In this document: piece by piece, positions 7,290 to 15,348 of the stretch
How the letters are laid out: each line of letters starts with the position of its first letter
How positions within the stretch are numbered: position 1 is the first letter of the stretch
Assembly: GCA_024711295.1 (NCBI GenBank)
Contig: JANJTB010000033.1
Span: forward strand, 1-64,000
Length of the DNA stretch: 64,000 nucleotides
From: a bacterium
GTDB lineage: Bacteria; Bacteroidota; Ignavibacteria; Kapaibacteriales; UBA2268
Direction of reading: 5' to 3'
The notes under the pieces: model-generated
Database searches by the model: none
Told to the model about the DNA's origin: nothing
The model's input: only the letters and a program-made list of their open reading frames with translations
Translations under genes and position numbers: made by a program

Positions 7290-8648
7290 ATGACAAACAA
7301 AAATTTCTCGACAAAAACAAAGAAGTACAAAATAGGTTTGCAACACGTATTATTACTGTTCGTAATGGCTATCACCTTCTTTTACTTCTACTTTTTCAGT
7401 CTCGTTCCTAACATGATCGCAGGCTTTGTTGTGCCTTTATTCCAACCTACACTGGAACAACAAGCTCGTATCGGTTTTGTTGATTTCGATGGATTAGTAT
7501 GGGGTTCAACAGCAAAGGATAAAGAATTAGCCAATATCGGCAAAGAAATATCAAAAGATGCAATCAACAAAGAATATCTATTTGATTTTTCTTGGTCAGC
7601 AAGGACTGAAGAAGAGCATGGCTACTCCAAATCAAAAACTGAATGGTATGTAAGAGCTCCAATTTTGGGTGAAGAGGCAATTATCCTCGAGCCATGGATT
7701 GGATTTATCATTTTGGCTATCACATTTGCATTTGTGTCTGCTCTGTTCCTAACAATGTTTATGCCATCCGGAATTGGTATGATGGCTGTATTGTTCGACA
7801 GACAAATTGATAACACAAAAGTTAAACTTCGTCTTCAGACAGGTTTTTCTGATGATGTAATTGAATTATTGATTATGCCTGATGACAAATTAGCCGAAAA
7901 AGAAATCAGTGAAGTACGTAGCGCATTCAGATTGGTATGGGACAGAACCATGACAGAAGACATTGCATCTCCTTTCCAATCAGCACGATTCGAAGATGTA
8001 TTTGATGAAGAAACTGATATAGTATTTTTCAGAAATGAAGCGATTTATACGCGTATCAGAGAATTTTTCTCAGACTTCGTTGTTATCGAAATCCAGGATA
8101 CAAAGAATGCTCTCTTATGGAGAAGAAACCGCTTGCTCATTATGAGAGGATTCCGTTTATATATGTCACACCACTTTACAGAAAAGTATGCAAACTTCGT
8201 AACAGGTCTTGCTTATGGTGGTGCTGCCTTCCTTATCGTAGCAGTAGGTATTCGTGGTCTTAAATTTATTCCTGCTGCACGTCCTTCATTCATTCTCTTA
8301 GCGATCACACTTGAATTCGTGATGTTGTCTTTACTTGCGTTAACACTTATCTACACTGAAGAAGAAGAACGTATGGACAGAATGCTTAAGAAAATGGAAG
8401 ATGCTAATCGTAGCCAGCTCGAAGCATTACGTGGTCAGCAAGCTGATATTCATCAATTATCTAATGCACTTGTTGGTCAGACAGCAGAGATTATTCGTGC
8501 AAGAGTTGAAACTGCAATTGAAGATTATATGACAAGTGGCGACCAAATCCAAAAAGTTGTTGCCGAAGAGATTGCAAAGAAAATTATGTTTAGTCTGAGA
8601 GACGAAAAACCATCTTACAAAACTTATGGTGGCGAAACTAGAAGATAA
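7290..8648 (+). CDS. Uncharacterised four-helix membrane protein with C-terminal coiled coil
   Basis: A 452-residue inner-membrane protein that I cannot place in a family. Hydrophobic segments lie at about 17-38, 136-158, 302-324 and 332-355. Between the first two is an extracytoplasmic domain of about 90 residues. Between the second and third is a cytoplasmic domain of about 140 residues rich in charged residues. After the fourth segment an acidic and basic heptad-like helix (about 357-400) and a short regulatory-looking tail follow. A perfect AAGGAG lies nine bases before the ATG, one of the strongest ribosome sites in the window, and codon use looks better adapted than in the defence operon. 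This suggests high expression. It stands alone between its own promoter and terminator, so context gives no function. Confidence 0.85.
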   Translation: MTNKNFSTKTKKYKIGLQHVLLLFVMAITFFYFYFFSLVPNMIAGFVVPLFQPTLEQQARIGFVDFDGLVWGSTAKDKELANIGKEISKDAINKEYLFDFSWSARTEEEHGYSKSKTEWYVRAPILGEEAIILEPWIGFIILAITFAFVSALFLTMFMPSGIGMMAVLFDRQIDNTKVKLRLQTGFSDDVIELLIMPDDKLAEKEISEVRSAFRLVWDRTMTEDIASPFQSARFEDVFDEETDIVFFRNEAIYTRIREFFSDFVVIEIQDTKNALLWRRNRLLIMRGFRLYMSHHFTEKYANFVTGLAYGGAAFLIVAVGIRGLKFIPAARPSFILLAITLEFVMLSLLALTLIYTEEEERMDRMLKKMEDANRSQLEALRGQQADIHQLSNALVGQTAEIIRARVETAIEDYMTSGDQIQKVVAEEIAKKIMFSLRDEKPSYKTYGGETRR

Positions 8649-8670
8649 ACTTCTTAGATTATTAATAGTT

Positions 8671-8710
8671 AAAGAGACTATCTCGTATAAAGATAGTCTC
8701 TTTTTTTTTT
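8671..8710 (+). terminator. Strong terminator of the 7290 gene
   Basis: A 13-base arm at 8671-8683 pairs with 8691-8703 around a seven-base loop, followed by T residues to 8710. It lies 22 bases after the stop codon. Confidence 0.92.
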
Positions 8711-8720
8711 GTAACTGTAT

Positions 8721-8749
8721 AAAAAAACCATCCAAAATAAATTGGATGG
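8721..8749 (-). terminator. Terminator of the flavodoxin gene
   Basis: CCATCCAA (8728-8735) pairs with TTGGATGG (8742-8749). Seven A residues at 8721-8727 become the U run on the reverse strand. It faces the terminator at 8671-8710. Confidence 0.85.
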
Positions 8750-8788
8750 CCTTTGCTAAATCATTCAACAAATTGAATTAGTTTTTAA

Positions 8789-9304
8789 TTAAGCACCTAA
8801 TTCAGTTTTAATTTGTGCAACCCATGCTTTGAGTCTGTCTTCAGTCATGTCTTCTTGGTTATCTTGGTCAATACCAACACCATAGAACTTACCATTTTCG
8901 GCAACGCCTAAAGATTGTGAAAAATCATAACCTTCAGTTGACCAATAACCGAATATTTTGCCACCATTCTTCAATACAGGTTTAGCTAAGGTACCGATTG
9001 CATCAAGGAAATTGTCAGGATAACCATCCTGATCGCCTAAACCAACAAAACCAACATTCTTTCCGGTGAAATCAAATCTTTCGAATTCTGTAAATACAGC
9101 ATCCCAATCGTCTTGTAATTCACCGTCATTCCAAGTAGGAACAGCGATAATTATATTATCATATTTACCCATATCGTCAACAGATGCACTTGCCATATCG
9201 TGAGTATCTACGTCAAATCCATTATCTTTTAAGATTCCTTCAAGCTGTTGTGCAACTGTTTCAGTATTGCCTGTGTTTGTACCATAAAACAAACCAATTT
9301 GCAT
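8789..9304 (-). CDS. fldA: Flavodoxin (long-chain type)
   Basis: A 171-residue cytoplasmic electron carrier that binds FMN. The phosphate loop GTNTGNTE lies at 9-16. The first flavin-contact loop follows P-T-W-N-D-G near 56-61. The second loop contains G-L-G-D-Q-D-G-Y-P-D-N-F near 92-103. The length and the insertion near 120-140 fit the long-chain class. A Shine-Dalgarno AGGAG lies at 9312-9316. The gene is divergent from an ArsR-type regulator across 346 bases. Flavodoxin can replace ferredoxin as low-potential carrier; a link to the NuoEFG-less complex I in this window is possible but unproven. Confidence 0.96.
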   Translation of the reverse strand: MQIGLFYGTNTGNTETVAQQLEGILKDNGFDVDTHDMASASVDDMGKYDNIIIAVPTWNDGELQDDWDAVFTEFERFDFTGKNVGFVGLGDQDGYPDNFLDAIGTLAKPVLKNGGKIFGYWSTEGYDFSQSLGVAENGKFYGVGIDQDNQEDMTEDRLKAWVAQIKTELGA

Positions 9305-9650
9305 TTAAATTCTCCTAATTTTATGAAAACAATGATTTTTAAATAAATTTACTAAATTTACAAATTTAAGTATTCAAATAAATATAATATTTTGGTATAA
9401 AGCAAATTTTTTAGAAAAAAAGTGAATTTTTTTAATAAATTTAAAACTTCTAGGTTTCGAGCAAATATGGTTTGCAAAAAAAGTTCAATATTTATGATTG
9501 TATAAATGCTTCAAATCGCTTATTGTGATAATATTATAAAATAAATATGATATATAACTAATATTTGTTATAAATATGTTGATATTTTCAAATAAATTTG
9601 TTACGTTTGTAACGTAGGTTTTTAACTAACAATTAAAACTTTTTTACACT
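9305..9650. promoter_or_regulatory. Divergent control region between flavodoxin and the ArsR-type gene
   Basis: A 346-base, very AT-rich region. For the forward gene a TAAATTTG -7 box at 9593-9600 is directly followed by the inverted repeat GTTAC-GTTT-GTAAC at 9600-9613, placed over the probable transcription start. That is the expected position of a repressor operator. On the reverse strand a match to TAnnTTTG lies at 9361-9368, before flavodoxin. Neither promoter has a clear -33 box. No RNA gene is seen. Confidence 0.45.
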
Positions 9651-9947
9651 ATGAAAAGAAATGTAAAAGCTGAACAGCTGGAAAAGATGGCAGACATACT
9701 AAAATGTATTGCCCACCCGATTCGTTTAGAAATCATCGAAATGCTCGAAGGATGTCGCAGACTTTGTGTAACTGATATTGTCGAAAAAATGCATATCGAA
9801 CAATCTGTTGTATCACATCACCTTACAAAACTGAAAGATAAAGGGATACTGAGGTCTGTAAGAGAAGGAAAGAATGTTTTTTATCAAATTTCGATGACTG
9901 AACTTTCTGGACTATTTAATTGCATTGAGCATTGCTCAATTCACTAA
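9651..9947 (+). CDS. ArsR/SmtB-family winged-helix repressor
   Basis: A 98-residue DNA-binding protein of the ArsR fold. The sequence L-K-C-I-A-H-P-I-R-L-E-I-I begins the dimer and first helices. The recognition helix is in the segment S-V-V-S-H-H-L-T-K-L-K-D-K-G-I-L near 53-68, followed by the wing with R-E-G-K-N-V-F-Y. Cysteines at 19, 35, 39, 91 and 95 are candidate metal or redox ligands; the C-x4-H-C-S-I-H tail could add to a metal site. The regulator is probably autoregulated through the inverted repeat at 9600-9613. Its inducer is unknown, and the cysteine pattern does not match a class I can name. Confidence 0.9.
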   Translation: MKRNVKAEQLEKMADILKCIAHPIRLEIIEMLEGCRRLCVTDIVEKMHIEQSVVSHHLTKLKDKGILRSVREGKNVFYQISMTELSGLFNCIEHCSIH

Positions 9948-9968
9948 CTATGATTACTGACTATCGTT

Positions 9969-10005
9969 GAAGCATATACGATTAATAAAAAGTTGTATAT
10001 GCTTC
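9969..10005. terminator. Terminator-like inverted repeat between convergent genes
   Basis: GAAGCATATAC (9969-9979) pairs perfectly with GTATATGCTTC (9995-10005) around a 15-base loop. It ends next to the stop codon of the glycosyltransferase at 10007. No long T run follows on either strand, so function as a terminator is only likely. Confidence 0.5.
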
Positions 10006-10006
10006 G

Positions 10007-11116
10007 CTATTGTTTATTAATTATAGAAGAAATTATACCATACATTTTCCTGGCAGATAAATCCCAACTGAAAGTCTTAGCCCATGAAACAGCCCCAAGC
10101 GATAACTTATCCCTCAAACTTTCATCAGTAAATATCATCCTCAACTTATTAGCGAGGTCATCTATGTTTCCATATTCATATAAAAGTCCGGACACTCCTT
10201 CACTAACAGAATCTCTAAGCCCCGGTACATTTGCTGAAATCGCAGGTGTACCGCAGGCGTTAGCTTCAATATTAGTAATACCCCATCCCTCTTTCATAGA
10301 AGTATTAACAACACAATAAGTCCTTGAAAGCAATTCAGACTTCTGCTCTTCACTTATAAAGCCATGAAAAATTACTTTATCAGATATTCCGAGTTCAGAC
10401 GCTAACCCTAACAAGTAATCCTTGAAGTCTCCTCTGCCAATAATTTCCAGTTTAGACTCGGGTAGCTCTCGATTAACTATTGCAAATGCTCTGAATAAAT
10501 GGTCAACAGACTTATATTTCTTTAGTCTTCCGAAGTAAGTAGCAGTAGGAATACTATTTTTCTGGGTTACATTCATCGGAAACTGTTCCTGATTAACAGC
10601 ATTTGTCACAATTTCAAAATTTCGGGTATCAAAACCACGTTCTTCAAACTCATCTAAAGTGCTTTTAGAAACAACAACAAACCTTGTTTTTTTATAAATA
10701 TAATCTACCAGCTTTTCACTAAGATATACATAAGTGCCTGAAATTAAGCCAGCTTCCCTGTAAATACTCTTTCCAAAAAAATGATGACTGATTGCAAGTA
10801 TTGGCTCCTTTACAAAAAGTGGAGTATAAAAAGGAATTTTGTTAATATCATCAATTATTAAATCAAACTTGTGCTCAGAATTAAGTTTTTTATAAAGTGA
10901 TGGAACATAATAATTGAACAACTCACGTTTACCATGCCTGTAAACATGAATTCCATCAATAAATTCATAATTTGGTAAACCATCATGAGAGCAGGAAATT
11001 AAATGAACTTCAGCACCCATGTGAGCAATTCGTGAAAATATTTCGTGCATGTGTACTTCTGCGCCACCACCTAAAGGATTTTTTATATCTTGCCAATTAA
11101 TTAAAAGAATTTTCAA
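10007..11116 (-). CDS. GT4-family glycosyltransferase
   Basis: A 369-residue GT-B glycosyltransferase. The N-terminal acceptor domain begins with M-K-I-L-L-I-N-W and a G-G-G-A-E-V-H-M-H loop near 16-24. The C-terminal nucleotide-sugar domain begins with Y-F-G-R-L-K-K-Y-K near 194. It contains the GT4 E-x7-E motif in K-E-G-W-G-I-T-N-I-E-A-N-A-C-G-T-P near 276-292. Such enzymes transfer sugars from NDP-sugars to lipid or polysaccharide acceptors at the cytoplasmic face of the membrane. There is no signal peptide and no neighbouring sugar gene, so substrate and product are not predictable. The 3' end converges with the ArsR gene. Confidence 0.93.
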   Translation of the reverse strand: MKILLINWQDIKNPLGGGAEVHMHEIFSRIAHMGAEVHLISCSHDGLPNYEFIDGIHVYRHGKRELFNYYVPSLYKKLNSEHKFDLIIDDINKIPFYTPLFVKEPILAISHHFFGKSIYREAGLISGTYVYLSEKLVDYIYKKTRFVVVSKSTLDEFEERGFDTRNFEIVTNAVNQEQFPMNVTQKNSIPTATYFGRLKKYKSVDHLFRAFAIVNRELPESKLEIIGRGDFKDYLLGLASELGISDKVIFHGFISEEQKSELLSRTYCVVNTSMKEGWGITNIEANACGTPAISANVPGLRDSVSEGVSGLLYEYGNIDDLANKLRMIFTDESLRDKLSLGAVSWAKTFSWDLSARKMYGIISSIINKQ

Positions 11117-11294
11117 TTTTAATTTTTCCCAAAAAATTTTAAATCAGCATTACAAAATTAATAAATTTTGTATACTTATTGCATAACCCAAGTAATTTAA
11201 TATATATATTAGCAATTATTACAATTTTTGAGTTTTTATAACTTCTTTGAATAATTGTAACAAAATTTTTTTAAAATTTGTATTTGGTAATAAA

Positions 11295-13226
11295 ATGATA
11301 GAAATTACTCTTCCTGATGGCTCAGTAAAAGAGTTTCCTGTAGGAACAACAGCTTATGATATAGCAATGTCAATATCCGAAGGTTTAGCACGAAATTCAG
11401 TAGGTGCTGTTGTAAACGGAGAATACTACGAAATAAACAAACCCATAATTAATAGTTCAGAAGTAAAGATTGCAACGTTTAATGATGATGACGGCAAACA
11501 AATGTTCTGGCATTCTTCAGCACATTTAATGGCTGAAGCATTGCAAGTGTTGTATCCTGGAACAAAATTTGGGATTGGACCTGCAATCGAAAATGGCTTC
11601 TACTACGATGTTGATCTGCCTGATGGAACAAAAATCACCACTGAAGACCTGCCATTAATTGAAAATAAGATGAAAGAACTTGCTAAGAATAATTCAACTT
11701 ACAATATGAGTGAATCATCTTGGGAAGAAGCAATGGAATACTATCAGCAAGCAGGTAACGAATATAAAGTTGAACTCATAGAAGGTTTGAAAGGACAGAA
11801 AATCACATTTTGCAAACATGGTGGTTTTACTGACCTTTGTAGAGGTGGTCATATACCAAATACAGGAATAATAAAAGCAGTAAAACTACTTTCGGTTGCT
11901 GGAGCTTATTGGAGAGGCAACTCTGACAACAAAATGATGACAAGAATTTACGGTATCACTTTTCCAAAACAAAAGATGTTGGATGAATTTATTCAACTCA
12001 GAGAAGAAGCTGAAAAGCGAGACCACAGAAAACTTGGTAAAGAGCTCGAACTTTATATGATTACCCAAAACATAGGTGGCGGACTTCCTGTGTGGCTTCC
12101 AAAAGGAACCACTATCAGGAGAATTTTGGAAGATTTCCTAAAGAAAGAGCTGCTGAAGAGGGGCTACCAAGAAGTTATCACTCCACATATCGGCAACCTA
12201 AATCTTTATAAAACTTCAGGACATTATCCATATTATTCAGAATCTCAATTCTCACCAATCAAGGTTGAAGAAGAAGAATATATGCTCAAACCAATGAACT
12301 GCCCGCATCATCACCAGATTTATGCTTCAAAACCACGCAGTTACCGAGATTTACCCCTTCGATTGGCTGAATTTGGAACTGTGTACAGGTATGAGCAGTC
12401 AGGTGAGCTGAGTGGATTATCAAGAGTGAGAGGATTTACACAGGATGATGCTCACATTTATTGCACTCACGAACAATTGAAAGAAGAATTGATAAATGCT
12501 GTTGACTTAACTCAATTGGTTTTCAAAACATTTGGAATGCAGGTAACAACCAGATTATCCTTCCGCGATGATAATTCTGATAAGTATGCAGGTGACCCTG
12601 AGGTTTGGGAAATTGCACAAAAAGAAATTAAAGAAGTTGCTGATATGATGCAACTCGACTATTTTGTAGGACTGGGAGAAGCTTCATTCTACGGTCCTAA
12701 AATTGACTTTATTGTCAGAGATGCTATTGGACGTAAATGGCAACTTGGAACAGTCCAGGTTGATTATGTGATGCCCGAAAGATTTGAACTTGAATTCATG
12801 GGAAGTGACAACCAAAAACACAGACCTGTAATTATTCACAGAGCCCCATTTGGCTCGATGGAGAGATTTATTTCAATTCTAATCGAACATTACGCAGGTA
12901 ATTTCCCATTTTGGATAGCTCCTGTACAAGTATCTGTTTTACCTATAGGTCAAAATCAAAACGAATATTGCGAAGGAATATATACAAAACTCAAAGATTT
13001 AGGTTTCAGGGTCGAAATAGATACAAGAAGTGAAAAAGTTAACAGAAAGATAGCTGAGTCAGAACAGATGAAGATACCTTTTGCAATAATAGCTGGGCAA
13101 AAAGAACTCGAAAACGGTACAGTTTCTCTGCGTCAGCATGGTAAAGGTGATTTAGGTACAAAAACTTTGGAAGAAATAGTTGAAATGTTCAATTCATTAA
13201 ATGTTCCGGGTTCATCTCAACACTGA
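11295..13226 (+). CDS. thrS: Threonyl-tRNA synthetase
   Basis: Class II synthetase that charges tRNA-Thr. From the ATG at 11295 it has 643 residues, the normal length; the frame extends 16 codons upstream, but the TGS domain begins exactly at M-I-E-I-T-L-P-D-G-S. Order: TGS (about 1-62), editing domain with H-S-S-A-H-L-M near 74, catalytic core about 245-535, anticodon-binding domain about 540-640. The zinc Cys is in P-M-N-C-P-H-H-H; the other ligands lie in the catalytic core, and motif 3 contains H-R-A-P-F-G-S. Motif 2 includes V-R-G-F-T-Q-D-D-A-H. The gene stands alone and ends with a hairpin terminator at 13250. Confidence 0.98.
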   Translation: MIEITLPDGSVKEFPVGTTAYDIAMSISEGLARNSVGAVVNGEYYEINKPIINSSEVKIATFNDDDGKQMFWHSSAHLMAEALQVLYPGTKFGIGPAIENGFYYDVDLPDGTKITTEDLPLIENKMKELAKNNSTYNMSESSWEEAMEYYQQAGNEYKVELIEGLKGQKITFCKHGGFTDLCRGGHIPNTGIIKAVKLLSVAGAYWRGNSDNKMMTRIYGITFPKQKMLDEFIQLREEAEKRDHRKLGKELELYMITQNIGGGLPVWLPKGTTIRRILEDFLKKELLKRGYQEVITPHIGNLNLYKTSGHYPYYSESQFSPIKVEEEEYMLKPMNCPHHHQIYASKPRSYRDLPLRLAEFGTVYRYEQSGELSGLSRVRGFTQDDAHIYCTHEQLKEELINAVDLTQLVFKTFGMQVTTRLSFRDDNSDKYAGDPEVWEIAQKEIKEVADMMQLDYFVGLGEASFYGPKIDFIVRDAIGRKWQLGTVQVDYVMPERFELEFMGSDNQKHRPVIIHRAPFGSMERFISILIEHYAGNFPFWIAPVQVSVLPIGQNQNEYCEGIYTKLKDLGFRVEIDTRSEKVNRKIAESEQMKIPFAIIAGQKELENGTVSLRQHGKGDLGTKTLEEIVEMFNSLNVPGSSQH

Positions 13227-13249
13227 TGTAAAAAATTAATTCTGATTAT

Positions 13250-13284
13250 GGTGCACTGATAATTATCCGTGCACCTTTTTTTTT
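13250..13284 (+). terminator. Terminator of thrS
   Basis: GGTGCAC (13250-13256) pairs with GTGCACC (13269-13275), followed by nine T residues to 13284. Its tail overlaps the stop codon of the convergent VWA gene. Confidence 0.9.
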
Positions 13285-15211
13285 AATGAATCAAAACAAT
13301 TTTACCCTTAACCCATTTTCCAGGACTATATTCATACATAATCAAATATACACCTGCAGGTAATCTTGTTAAATCAACGCTGATTGAATCTTGACCTTTC
13401 GTATCTAATCTTTCTATTATTTTACCACTTATATCAGCAAGGAATAATTCCATTGGATTACCCTCAAATTCTAAAGTAACAACACCGAATGTAGGATTAG
13501 GGAAAATACTTATTTCAAACGATTCTGCCTGACTACCCAAAGAATCTACACCTGTAACAGGATATCTGACTGTACTTGTGTCTTGAACTAAATCATCCTT
13601 TTCGTACTTACAAGCAGGGAAATATGAATATTGATATACAACTCTAATAAGTAGATCTTTCAAAGTTTCAACATTGAATTTATCGGTGCTTGGTTTGATG
13701 TGTGGATTTCCAATACCACTGTCATCAGTAAGAAAAGTATATGTACCATTTGTCAGCAAAGCCATAGATCGTAAAATATACTCAGTTGATTTATCAATAC
13801 CACTACAAGCGACTGGAACAATTCTTATACCCATCTCAGAAGCTTTATAAATCAATGATTGAAGTTCAAGGATAACATCATCCCTTTGGTGAGGTGGTGC
13901 ATCAAGTATAATAAAAACGATTTTAGTTATCGCATCATTTCGCCAACTCAGTTGATTAAGAGCAACATTCAGGCCATTGTGAACTGCTTCAGGGAAATCT
14001 CCACCACCGGCCGCTTCATTAGCTGCAATAAATTTCTGGATTTTATCAACATCACTCTCAAAATCATGAATTTTTGTCAAATATTCATCAAGAGTGTCTC
14101 TATAAAATACAGCACTAAGGTTAAAACTATAGTTTGGTAAAGTGTCTTTAATCTGCTTCATAATATCTTGAATATCAAGCTTAAGATAATTGATTTCATC
14201 ACCCATCGAACCAGTTGCATCAACGAGAAATGCAATATCTACCTTGTTTGCTTCCAGGCAACCGGTATTAATTGTAAAATGATTTAATCCTTTATCGAAA
14301 CTTTTTGGTGCATCGATATAAAAGTAACTACCTTGGTATTCAATTTCTAAGGATAATTTTTTATTATCAACAGGTCTATTTGTCAAAGGACTTGCCCACA
14401 ATTCTGCTTTGCCTGTGTTATCTGTTCTTGATGACCAAACAGCATATCCATTTTCCAATAAATTTACATTGACGTTATAAACAGGTTGAAAAAGTTCGTT
14501 TTGTACAAGTAGTGTAAACCTTTGATATGGAAACAATTTCCAAATTTCTTTGTAGTTTGACAAATCACCTTCTGACAGGTCGTTCCAAAGATTCCATTTT
14601 GAAAAATCATTCACTTCACCTGCAGTAAGTAATCCTGAGCGAGCATTATCATTACGATTAACAATCAATGCTGACTTTGAATCAATACCGGGTGGTACGT
14701 CGGGAGCTCCGTCCACACGAACTTCCAATGCTGAAGTAACCGTTCCAACCATTTCATGTGATGCATCCCTTCCACCTCTGGTAGAAAATCCTTCTCCGCT
14801 TTCGTGAATCCCAGCTGATAAACTTAATACCCTTCCCAAACCTTCTCGAGATTTATATTCCTTCTTTTTAGAGTCTGCTTTTTTTTCGACTAAAGTAGTC
14901 TGCTTTGCTTTCTTTAGTTTAAATAAATACTCACTTTGAGATTTCTTTAAACTAATCAGTTGGGACTCATACCCATCAGCCCATGCTATGATTTTTTTGG
15001 CATCCTTAGAAAGTTTCAATTCAAACGAACCATCAATCGGATTAACTTTGGTAAAGTGATAAGAATTTTCAACTTTCACAAATGCACCGTTTATAGGTTT
15101 TGATTTACTGTCTAAAACACTGCCTGAAATCTTAGCAGAAAATTGAGCAATAGATTGACTGTATGTCAATAAAAGGAAGAAAAATAAAATTTTTGCTTTC
15201 ATGGCATTCAC
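13283..15211 (-). CDS. Secreted VWA-domain protein with T9SS sorting domain
   Basis: A 642-residue exported protein. Residues 1-22 form a signal peptide ending near S-I-A-Q. A carboxypeptidase-regulatory-like beta domain follows (about 27-90). A von Willebrand A domain lies at about 325-500, with MIDAS sequence D-A-T-G-S-M-G and a later conserved Asp-Ala-Pro-Pro in I-I-L-D-A-P-P. The last 80 residues are a T9SS type A sorting domain: I-S-I-F-P-N-P-T near its start, then L-P-A-G-V-Y-L-I and the basic end K-G-K-I-V. The protein should be secreted through type IX and fixed at the surface, where the VWA may bind proteins or metal. An ATG three codons downstream is an alternative start. It is encoded next to another T9SS cargo gene. 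Confidence 0.9.
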   Translation of the reverse strand: MNAMKAKILFFFLLLTYSQSIAQFSAKISGSVLDSKSKPINGAFVKVENSYHFTKVNPIDGSFELKLSKDAKKIIAWADGYESQLISLKKSQSEYLFKLKKAKQTTLVEKKADSKKKEYKSREGLGRVLSLSAGIHESGEGFSTRGGRDASHEMVGTVTSALEVRVDGAPDVPPGIDSKSALIVNRNDNARSGLLTAGEVNDFSKWNLWNDLSEGDLSNYKEIWKLFPYQRFTLLVQNELFQPVYNVNVNLLENGYAVWSSRTDNTGKAELWASPLTNRPVDNKKLSLEIEYQGSYFYIDAPKSFDKGLNHFTINTGCLEANKVDIAFLVDATGSMGDEINYLKLDIQDIMKQIKDTLPNYSFNLSAVFYRDTLDEYLTKIHDFESDVDKIQKFIAANEAAGGGDFPEAVHNGLNVALNQLSWRNDAITKIVFIILDAPPHQRDDVILELQSLIYKASEMGIRIVPVACSGIDKSTEYILRSMALLTNGTYTFLTDDSGIGNPHIKPSTDKFNVETLKDLLIRVVYQYSYFPACKYEKDDLVQDTSTVRYPVTGVDSLGSQAESFEISIFPNPTFGVVTLEFEGNPMELFLADISGKIIERLDTKGQDSISVDLTRLPAGVYLIMYEYSPGKWVKGKIVLIH

Positions 15212-15348
15212 TTTTGTTAATCATCGAAATCAATACGTTTCCTTGATACTAAGATGAATTAATTCCAGAAAAGTTACATCATAAAGTAAATTAAATTTAC
15301 GATAAAATCTGGAATCCAATTTAATCAGATTGAAAAAAAGTGGCGTTA

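Noticed and set aside
9993-10319. A 108-codon forward frame opposite the glycosyltransferase
   Set aside because: Antisense to the conserved C-terminal domain with the E-x7-E motif, with no ribosome site or family resemblance.
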